Shown piece after piece: positions 1-6,332 of a DNA stretch of 15,158 nucleotides. Location: positions 1 to 15,158 of the forward strand of contig JBCCYN010000114.1 in the NCBI GenBank assembly GCA_039189655.1, read 5' to 3'. Source of the stretch: Acuticoccus sp039189655. Lineage in GTDB: Bacteria; Pseudomonadota; Alphaproteobacteria; Rhizobiales; Amorphaceae. The notes below the pieces were generated by a model that saw only the letters and a list, made by a program, of their open reading frames with translations, was not told the origin of the DNA and ran no database searches. The first letter of the stretch is position 1, and each line of letters starts with the position of its first letter. The position numbers were made by a program, and so were the translations under genes.

Positions 1-1
1 C

Positions 2-97
2 GACCGCGCCACCACCAAAGAAGCCCTCACCCGCCTTCGCCACTTCGTTGAAAACCATCGCGCGACGCGCAAACCGGTAGAGGTTACCCAGCCTTAA
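2..97 (+). CDS. 3' end of an upstream gene, possibly a class I/II aminotransferase (partial)
   Basis: An open frame runs from the left edge to a TAA at 95-97 and gives a 31-residue tail containing KEALTRLRHFVENH, an amphipathic helix followed by a short polar end. Codons are mostly G or C at the third position, as in the neighbouring genes. In related Alphaproteobacteria I recall a PLP-dependent aminotransferase directly upstream of ftsK, and such enzymes often end in a helix of this kind. The fragment is too short to show any diagnostic motif. That it is coding is fairly likely; the family is a guess from gene order. Confidence 0.4.
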   Translation, partial: DRATTKEALTRLRHFVENHRATRKPVEVTQP

Positions 98-202
98 CGA
101 CATCTTGGCAAGAGTGCCCCCAACGGGGTTTCGCGCCGAAGCGCTAGGCGTTCCATCAACGCGGCAGGCCCCCAAAAGGAAACCGGTCCGGGGACAGTGC
201 TT

Positions 203-3079
203 GTGAGCGTTTTGCGTTTAAGGGCGTTGGAGCAGCTCGTAGAAGATCCGTCGGTGCTGTTTGCCCGCCGAGCGGTGGCATTCATGGCAGGGCTGCTGCT
301 GTGGGGTGTCGCGATCTTTCTGGGTCTTGCCCTCGCCACCTGGACGGTAAGTGACCCGAGCCTAACCCACGCCACAGCCTCGCCCGTGCGCAACTGGATG
401 GGCGCGCCCGGTGCGGCCATGGCCGACCCGATCATGCAGCTCTTCGGCCTTGCAGCCCCCCTTCTCCTTGCCCCCTTTGCCCTTTGGGGCACTCGACTGA
501 TGGCAGGCCGCCCCCTGGGGATTGGCCCCGATCGCGCCCTTCCAGGGATTGCCGCGCTCCTCCTCGCGCCGGGCTTCTTCAATGCCTTTCCTGTCACGTC
601 AGCCTGGCCGCTGCCGCTCGGATTGGGTGGCGTTCTGGGCGAGTTCTGGGGCGAACTGCCGGTCGCCCTCTTCGGTGCCACCTCAGGGTTCGCGCGCGGA
701 ATTTTCGGCGGCATTCTTGGCTTAGGGGCCGCCTTTGCCCTTTATCGGGCCGTGAGCCCGCCCAGGATCCCGCTGCGGGAAACTCAACTCGGCTTCCAGA
801 TCAAACGCAGTGCACCGGCGGACGACGAATACGGCCTCGACGAGACCGACGCCTATGAGACCGAACCCTCCCGGCTCGATATTTGGCGCGGCGCCCTTGC
901 CCATGCGGTGCTTTCGGTGCGAGCGCGCCTGCGCCGGCCGGATCTGCCCACCCATCGCACCGCGCCCCACCTGAGCGATGCGCTCTCGCGCACCATGGAT
1001 GATGACGAGCACGACGCGTCTGTCTACCGGGCCCGCTCGCATCAGCCGCACCCTCAATCGGCAGCCCCTGAACCCGCCGCCGCTTACCACCGCGCCGATG
1101 GCCCGCCCCCGCAGGAGCGGATCGTTCGCGAACAGCGCGCCGCCGCTGCTCCCCCTGCCGCGCGTCCGGCGCCCCCGGCGGCCCCCGTTGAGCGTAGCAC
1201 CCACAGCTACATGGCCCCCCTGCGCGGACCGGCCGCTCGCCTGCGCGATCAAATGGAGGCTGAACCGGAACCTTTGGACGCCGAGCCCATGGCGGACGCC
1301 GAATCCGAAATGGCCTACGTGGACGAAGCACCCGTCGAAGAGTTCGCCGACGACGAGGGGGAATTCCTTGAAGACGACCCCGGCGCGCTTCCCCTAGACG
1401 TGTTTGAGGACGGCACTGACGAGGAAGACCCCTTCGAGGCCGAGGTGGCGCGCCGCCAGAGCCCGGCCCCGATGCCCGCGGGGCGGGTTGCAGCACCGGT
1501 GGGTGCTGTCACGCCAGGCCGCCGCGTGGTGCGGGAAGCCCAGCCGAGCCTCCTGGGCGGCGAAGAGTATGAGTTTCCTCCGATCGCCCTCCTCGCGGCG
1601 CCCCCCGCCGACGGCGTCGACACCGAACTCACCGAGGATGCGCTCGAAGCCAACGCACGGGTGCTGGAAGGCGTGTTGGAAGACTTTGGGGTGCGAGGGT
1701 CCATCGTCCACGTGCGCCCCGGTCCGGTGGTGACGCTTTACGAGCTGGAGCCGGCGCCCGGCATAAAATCGTCCCGGGTGATCGGCCTTGCCGATGATAT
1801 CGCCCGGTCCATGAGCGCCATTTCCGCCCGCGTCGCGGTGATACCGGGCAAGAACGCCATCGGCATCGAGCTTCCCAACCGCAAGCGCATCACCGTTTAT
1901 TTGCGCGAGCTTCTGGCAAGCCGCGATTTTGAGCGCACCAAAGCCAAGCTACCTATGTGCCTAGGCAAAACCATTGGCGGCGAAGCGGTGATCGCAGACC
2001 TTGCGCGCATGCCGCACCTTTTGGTGGCCGGCACCACGGGCTCGGGCAAGTCGGTCTCCGTCAACACGATGATCCTGTCGCTCCTTTACTGGCACAAGCC
2101 GGAGCGTTGCCGGGTCATCCTCATCGACCCGAAAATGCTAGAACTGTCGGTCTATGACGGCATCCCTCATCTTCTCACCGAGGTGGTGACGGACCCGAAA
2201 AAGGCGGTTTCGGCGCTCAAGTGGGCGGTGCGGGAAATGGAAGACCGCTACCGCAAGATGGCCAAGCTCGGCGTGCGCAACATCGACGGCTACAATGCGC
2301 GCCTCAAGGAGGCCGGCGGCAACGGCGAGCCGCTGACCAGGATCGTTCAGACCGGTTTCGACAAGCGCACCGGCGAAGCCATCTTCGAAGAAGAGGTGCT
2401 CGACCTCGATCCGATGCCGTACATCGTCGTCATCGTGGACGAGATGGCCGACCTGATGATGGTGGCCGGCAAAGAAATCGAAGGGGCCATCCAGCGGCTT
2501 GCCCAAATGGCGCGCGCCGCCGGCATCCACCTCATTATGGCGACCCAGCGGCCGTCGGTGGACGTCATCACCGGCACCATCAAGGCAAACTTCCCCACCC
2601 GCATCTCTTTCCAGGTGACGTCGAAGATCGACAGCCGCACCATCCTTGGCGAGATGGGTGCCGAGCAGCTTCTGGGCATGGGCGACATGTTGTTCATGGC
2701 CGGTGGCGGGCGCATTCAGCGCGTGCACGGCCCGTTCGTCGCGGACGAAGAGGTGGAGGACGTGGTTGCCCACCTGAAGCGCCAGGGCATGCCGGAATAC
2801 TTGGCCGAGGTGCTGGATACGGAAGAGGACGAAGACGTTTCAGCAACCACCAGCGGCCTTGAGGGGCTGAGCGAGTCCGAAGACCTTTACGACCGCGCCG
2901 TCGCCCTCGTTCTGCGCGACCGGAAGGCGTCGACCAGCTACGTCCAGCGGCGCCTTTCCATCGGCTATAACCGCGCTGCGACCCTTATCGAGCGCATGGA
3001 AAAGGAAGGGGTTGTGAGCCCCTCCAATCACGCTGGAAAACGGGAAATTCTGGTTCCGGCGGAGGAAGAAACCGCCTGA
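203..3079 (+). CDS. ftsK: DNA translocase FtsK
   Basis: Septum-located, membrane-anchored ATPase that pumps chromosomal DNA toward the terminus and supports dimer resolution and division. The predicted protein has 958 residues. Four hydrophobic segments lie near residues 26-48, 76-98, 110-128 and 163-183. A linker rich in Pro, Ala, Glu and Asp covers about 205-455. The alpha/beta motor follows, with Walker A GTTGSGKS at 610-617 and Walker B VIVDE ending at D746-E747. A C-terminal gamma winged helix (about 888-948, including STSYVQRRLSIGYNRAATLI) is the part that reads KOPS in known FtsK. The open frame begins at a GTG at 197, but GTG 203 fits better: GGGGA at 190-194 lies 8 bases before it and only 2 before 197. 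It is shorter than E. coli FtsK because of a shorter linker, as is usual in this class. lolA follows after a 148-base gap. Confidence 0.97.
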   Translation: MSVLRLRALEQLVEDPSVLFARRAVAFMAGLLLWGVAIFLGLALATWTVSDPSLTHATASPVRNWMGAPGAAMADPIMQLFGLAAPLLLAPFALWGTRLMAGRPLGIGPDRALPGIAALLLAPGFFNAFPVTSAWPLPLGLGGVLGEFWGELPVALFGATSGFARGIFGGILGLGAAFALYRAVSPPRIPLRETQLGFQIKRSAPADDEYGLDETDAYETEPSRLDIWRGALAHAVLSVRARLRRPDLPTHRTAPHLSDALSRTMDDDEHDASVYRARSHQPHPQSAAPEPAAAYHRADGPPPQERIVREQRAAAAPPAARPAPPAAPVERSTHSYMAPLRGPAARLRDQMEAEPEPLDAEPMADAESEMAYVDEAPVEEFADDEGEFLEDDPGALPLDVFEDGTDEEDPFEAEVARRQSPAPMPAGRVAAPVGAVTPGRRVVREAQPSLLGGEEYEFPPIALLAAPPADGVDTELTEDALEANARVLEGVLEDFGVRGSIVHVRPGPVVTLYELEPAPGIKSSRVIGLADDIARSMSAISARVAVIPGKNAIGIELPNRKRITVYLRELLASRDFERTKAKLPMCLGKTIGGEAVIADLARMPHLLVAGTTGSGKSVSVNTMILSLLYWHKPERCRVILIDPKMLELSVYDGIPHLLTEVVTDPKKAVSALKWAVREMEDRYRKMAKLGVRNIDGYNARLKEAGGNGEPLTRIVQTGFDKRTGEAIFEEEVLDLDPMPYIVVIVDEMADLMMVAGKEIEGAIQRLAQMARAAGIHLIMATQRPSVDVITGTIKANFPTRISFQVTSKIDSRTILGEMGAEQLLGMGDMLFMAGGGRIQRVHGPFVADEEVEDVVAHLKRQGMPEYLAEVLDTEEDEDVSATTSGLEGLSESEDLYDRAVALVLRDRKASTSYVQRRLSIGYNRAATLIERMEKEGVVSPSNHAGKREILVPAEEETA

Positions 3080-3152
3080 TTGCGCAGGACTCTCTAAAGA
3101 CCCTTGCCCGCTACGGCGCGTCACAATCGCAGGCTACTCCTTGAGCCAATTC

Positions 3153-3172
3153 ACGGAATGTGCACATTCGGT
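3153..3172. promoter_or_regulatory. Near-perfect palindrome upstream of lolA, possible operator
   Basis: ACGGAATGTGCACATTCGGT is palindromic at 18 of 20 positions, with an uninterrupted 14-base core at 3156-3169. It lies in the ftsK-lolA gap, 55 bases before the lolA start, where an operator could sit. Its left 14 bases recur in inverted orientation at 12807-12820, in another promoter-bearing gap. I cannot match it to a known regulator's site, and no convincing -35/-10 pair is visible beside it. Confidence 0.35.
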
Positions 3173-3227
3173 CTGCGATAAGCCGGCCGCGGTCGCACAA
3201 AGGTAGAAGTTTTGAGGAGTAGAGGCG

Positions 3228-3836
3228 ATGGGTTGGATCAGAGCATTGGTTGTGGTGGCCTTTGCGGCAGCCGGTTCGTTCGCGGCCAGCCCGGGCCAAG
3301 CGAGCCCGAGCTCCGAGGCTCTTGCCGAGATCAACGCCTATTTTAACTCCATCGAGACCATGCGCGGCGAATTCGTGCAGTTCGGCCCGGACGGGTCGCG
3401 CACATCGGGACGGTTCGCCATACAGCGCCCCGGCAAGTTGCGCTTCTTTTATGACAAGCCCTCCTCCCTCGACATCATCGCCGATGGCGGGTCCGTGGCG
3501 ATCCGCGACCGCCGGCGCGACACCCAGGACATCTGGCCCCTCAAGCGCACCCCTTTGCGCTTTTTGGCTGACAACACCGTCGACCTCACCAAGGACAGCA
3601 AAGTCACCAACGTCAACGTCCAGCCGGACCTCATCTCGGTGACCATTGAGGAAAACACCGCCTTTGGCGACGGCGCCATCACGCTCATTTTCGACGCGGA
3701 TACGAAAGCGCTGCGCCAGTGGAACATCGTCGACAGCAAAGGCCAGGAGACGAGCGTTTCCATCTTTAACGTCAAGACCGGCCTCGAGCTCGACCAGAGC
3801 AATTTCAAAATTAACTACCGCACCAAGATTCGTTGA
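3228..3836 (+). CDS. lolA: Outer-membrane lipoprotein carrier protein LolA
   Basis: Periplasmic chaperone that takes lipoproteins released by the LolCDE transporter and carries them to the outer membrane. The 202-residue product begins with a Sec-type signal (MGWIRALVVVAFAAAGSFA, with probable cleavage at one of the Ala residues between 19 and 25). There is no lipobox Cys, consistent with a soluble periplasmic protein. The mature part has the LolA pattern: the early segment ETMRGEFVQFGPDGS, then GRFAIQRPGKLRFFYDKP and the beta-rich stretch leading to PLRFLADNTVDL. ATG 3228 has a strong GAGGAG at 3214-3219, 8 bases upstream. It follows ftsK, the order I recall in related genomes, and overlaps the next gene by four bases, so the two are probably co-transcribed. 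Confidence 0.93.
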   Translation: MGWIRALVVVAFAAAGSFAASPGQASPSSEALAEINAYFNSIETMRGEFVQFGPDGSRTSGRFAIQRPGKLRFFYDKPSSLDIIADGGSVAIRDRRRDTQDIWPLKRTPLRFLADNTVDLTKDSKVTNVNVQPDLISVTIEENTAFGDGAITLIFDADTKALRQWNIVDSKGQETSVSIFNVKTGLELDQSNFKINYRTKIR

Positions 3837-4312
3837 GCGAAGAGGCTGAGACCAAGCGCAAATTCCTCGTCGTCATCGACGAAACCCCTGAGTGTTGGCA
3901 GGCGCTGATCTTCGCCGCAAAGCGGGCTGAGCGCACCGGGGCGTCCGTGCTCGCTTTGGCGGTCATGCCCAACACAGAGTTCCAACACTGGCTCGGCATT
4001 GAAGAGCGCATGCGCGAGGAGGCGTTGGAAGAGGGCAACGAAATGCTCGACAAGGCCCTTGCCCGGCTAGCCGAGCACGATGCCGAAACCCCAGAGCGCA
4101 AAATTGTGTTTGGCCACCGCGCAGACGGGATCCGTGCCGCCATTGCAGAAGATCCCGGAATTTCGGTGCTGGTCCTTGCGGCGGCCAACGGACCGGATGG
4201 GCCGGGCCCGCTGGTGAGCGCCATCGCCGGAGGTCAGTCCGGATCGTTCCCGGTTCCCATCACCATCGTGCCGGGCTCGCTCACCATCGAAGAGATCGAA
4301 GCCATCGTTTAG
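3833..4312 (+). CDS. Universal stress protein (UspA family)
   Basis: Single-domain Usp-fold protein of 159 residues; relatives bind ATP or AMP and act in stress survival, but a specific role cannot be read here. The first beta strand is FLVVID with D16, the position that contacts adenine in ATP-binding Usps. The C-terminal half has G120-x2-G123-x9-G133, matching the nucleotide-binding pattern, except that G134 replaces the usual Ser/Thr. The frame starts at TTG 3833, which overlaps the lolA stop (TTGA), pointing to translational coupling; no ATG lies before the fold begins. Its TAG shares bases with the TAA of the converging HD gene. The pairing with lolA is notable because I recall exonuclease III (xth) in that position in several relatives. 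Confidence 0.85.
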   Translation: MSEEAETKRKFLVVIDETPECWQALIFAAKRAERTGASVLALAVMPNTEFQHWLGIEERMREEALEEGNEMLDKALARLAEHDAETPERKIVFGHRADGIRAAIAEDPGISVLVLAAANGPDGPGPLVSAIAGGQSGSFPVPITIVPGSLTIEEIEAIV

Positions 4313-4941
4313 CGCGGGGCGCCCGCTTCTCGGGCTGCGGCAACGACCGGATCCTGCAGGGGAGAGCGGACGCCGGCGGCGATCACCTGCGGCTTATAGG
4401 GCTCGCGCGCAAACACGGTTTCAACCATCGGCTGGAAATGATCGAGCGGCAAACTGTCAAAGCCCGGCTCGAAAGACGCCTGGTCCCACCGCTCGCAAAA
4501 GGCGACGCAATCTTCGTAGTAGGGGCTGTCCTTGTGGCGCCGGCGCACATCGCGGTCGCCGCCGAAGTGATGGGCGTAGTAGTAGCGCTGAAAAAGCCCG
4601 TGGTGGCCCACCACCCAGGAGCACTGCTCCCGCACGTAAGGCCGCAAGATCGCCCGGGCGTACTCATCGTGATTGTACGGTGCGTAAAGATCACCCACGT
4701 CGTGCAGGAGCGCGCAAACCACCCAATCGGTATCGGCACCGTCACGCCAGGCACGGGTTGCGGCCTGAACGCAGTGTTCGAACCGACTGACACGGTAGGC
4801 TGATTCGGAATTGTCGAGAACCTTTAAGGCTGTCAGGAGGCGATCGCCCACCTTCGCGGCAGCCGCCCGTTCGTGCGCCTCGAGGAACAGGTAGTCCTCG
4901 CGGTCACCCGCCGCCATTTGGGTGAATTTGACGCGTTCCAT
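4309..4941 (-). CDS. HD-domain protein resembling PhnZ/TmpB/MIOX diiron oxygenases
   Basis: The predicted protein has 210 residues with a compact HD domain. Candidate metal ligands are H56 (in YRVSRFEHCVQAATRAW), H80-D81 (ALLHDVGD), H91 (YNHDEY), H113 or H114 (GHHGLFQ) and D153 (FCERWDQAS). H56 and H80 are 24 residues apart, the spacing I recall for the first two His ligands of PhnZ. The motif around H56 also resembles the VSQ-x-EH motif of PhnZ and TmpB. Those enzymes are mixed-valent diiron oxygenases, so an oxygenase is at least as likely as the generic HD phosphohydrolase label. No phosphonate or inositol genes are in the window, so the substrate is unknown. The frame could start at 4983, but ATG 4941 overlaps the upstream gene's stop as TGATG and gives the expected N-terminus MERVKFTQM. 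It is the second gene of a pair with the M20 hydrolase. Confidence 0.82.
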   Translation of the reverse strand: MERVKFTQMAAGDREDYLFLEAHERAAAAKVGDRLLTALKVLDNSESAYRVSRFEHCVQAATRAWRDGADTDWVVCALLHDVGDLYAPYNHDEYARAILRPYVREQCSWVVGHHGLFQRYYYAHHFGGDRDVRRRHKDSPYYEDCVAFCERWDQASFEPGFDSLPLDHFQPMVETVFAREPYKPQVIAAGVRSPLQDPVVAAAREAGAPR

Positions 4942-6113
4942 CACGCTGCCCTGGGGAGCGCACTTTCCACCAAAGTTGCCCAATAGGAGCAGCCGTGGGG
5001 GATCATTTCGTCGTTAAAATCGTACTCTTCGTTGTGAAGGTTCGCGACATCCTCACCGCAGCCGGCGAAGATAAACGCGCCCGGGACCGTGTTGAGCATG
5101 AAGGAAAAGTCCTCGCCGCCCATGGTCGGCACCACGTTGCGGTCCACGTGGCTCTCGCCAGCCACCTTCGCTGCCACATCGCCGCAGAAAATGGCGTGCT
5201 CTTCGTTATTCACCGTCACGGGGTAGTCCCGATGGTAGGTGAGCTCGGCGTTGACGCCATAGGCGGCCCCCACCTGGGACACCAACACGGCAAGGCGCTG
5301 TTCCACCAGGTCGCGCACCTCGGCCCGCAGGGTGCGCACGGTGCCGCGGATTTCCGCCGTCTGGGGGATGATGTTGTCGGCGGTGCCGGCATTGAACATG
5401 GTGACCGAGACCACGGCCGCGTCGAGGGGATCGACGCTGCGCGCGACGATGGACTGGGCCGCTGTGATGATCGCCGCGCCAGCCACGATGGGATCGTGGG
5501 ACATCTGAGGCCGCGCCGCATGGCCGCCGAGACCCTCAATGTGAATGCGCAGCCGGTCGGCCGCTGCCATCATGGGGCCGGGGCGCAATAGGAACTTGCC
5601 CACAGGCTCGCCGGGCATGTTGTGCATGCCATAGACGCGCTCGATGCCGTATCGCGTGACGAGGCCGTCATCGAGCATCGCCTTGGCGCCCGCGCCGCCC
5701 TCTTCCGCCGGCTGGAAGATCACCACCACGGTGCCGTTGAAATTGCGCGTCTCACTGAGATACTTCGCCGCGCCCAGAAGCATGGCCGTATGGCCGTCGT
5801 GTCCACAGGCGTGCATTTTCCCCGGCACCTTCGAGGCCCACGGTTTGCCTGTCTTTTCAAGGATCGGCAGCGCATCCATGTCGGCGCGCAGCCCAACCAC
5901 GCCCCCCGCCGTGTCCGCGCCCTTAATGACGCCGACGACGCCCGTGCGGCCAACACCCGTCTCCACATGGTCGACGCCGAATTCCCGCAGCCGCTCTGCC
6001 ACTTTACCGGCCGTTCGGTCCACATCGTAGAGCAGTTCAGGGTTTTCGTGAAAGTCCCGCCGCCAGCCGGCAATTTCGTCGGCAAAGTCGTGAAACCGAT
6101 TGACGATGGGCAT
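4941..6113 (-). CDS. M20D-family metal-dependent amidohydrolase (hippurate hydrolase-like)
   Basis: Zinc-dependent hydrolase of 390 residues that probably cleaves an N-acyl or amide bond on an amino acid or similar small substrate. Metal and catalytic features are visible: HACGHDGHT (C103, H105), PAEEGG (E137/E138), H164 in GMHNMPG and a C-terminal H360 in ANLHNEEYDFND. The lid/dimerisation domain (about 185-295) contains GLGGHAARPQ with H198. MGGEDFSFML (331-340) is typical of the hippuricase and IAA-amino-acid hydrolase subfamily. It has no signal peptide and should be cytoplasmic. ATG 6113 is preceded on the minus strand by GAGGAG seven bases upstream. It is the first gene of a two-gene unit; its TGA overlaps the ATG of the HD gene. 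Sequence alone does not fix the substrate; names such as hippurate hydrolase or amidohydrolase would both be used. Confidence 0.93.
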   Translation of the reverse strand: MPIVNRFHDFADEIAGWRRDFHENPELLYDVDRTAGKVAERLREFGVDHVETGVGRTGVVGVIKGADTAGGVVGLRADMDALPILEKTGKPWASKVPGKMHACGHDGHTAMLLGAAKYLSETRNFNGTVVVIFQPAEEGGAGAKAMLDDGLVTRYGIERVYGMHNMPGEPVGKFLLRPGPMMAAADRLRIHIEGLGGHAARPQMSHDPIVAGAAIITAAQSIVARSVDPLDAAVVSVTMFNAGTADNIIPQTAEIRGTVRTLRAEVRDLVEQRLAVLVSQVGAAYGVNAELTYHRDYPVTVNNEEHAIFCGDVAAKVAGESHVDRNVVPTMGGEDFSFMLNTVPGAFIFAGCGEDVANLHNEEYDFNDEMIPHGCSYWATLVESALPRAA

Positions 6114-6332
6114 TCATGGTCTCCTCAAAGGCACAGTTCTGCGCTATCAATCATAAGAGAAGAAGCGCGGCAATCGGCGTGCTCAGGCGCGCCAGGCATT
6201 GCGCGTCGCTTGTCGGCGCGCCGCTTGCTTGCCTCCGTGGCAAGGCGGGGGGTCGCCGCGCCCTTGCTCGGCCGCAAAACCGGTTTAGGCTGAACGAAAC
6301 GATGTAGCTCTGCGTATTTCCCGGGGGTTCAG
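6114..6332. other. Divergent intergenic region between the M20 hydrolase and DUF4175 genes
   Basis: These 219 bases separate two genes that read away from each other and should hold promoters for both. I see two GGCGCGCC palindromes in the middle, and a small inverted repeat with arms CTTGCC and GGCAAG near 6230-6246. A G-rich run (GGGGG at about 6323-6327) is the ribosome-binding site of the DUF4175 gene. No clear -35/-10 pair or known operator is recognisable. Short open frames here look like chance. Confidence 0.5.

Noticed and set aside
98..202. Terminator or promoter before ftsK (CCCC-CAAC-GGGG-TTT near 117-131)
   Set aside because: The four-base stem is too weak for a terminator, and no convincing -35/-10 pair is visible in the gap.
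2138..2773. 211-codon minus-strand open frame inside ftsK
   Set aside because: It is the mirror of the conserved FtsK motor domain; His- and Asp-rich composition reflects antisense reading of common codons.
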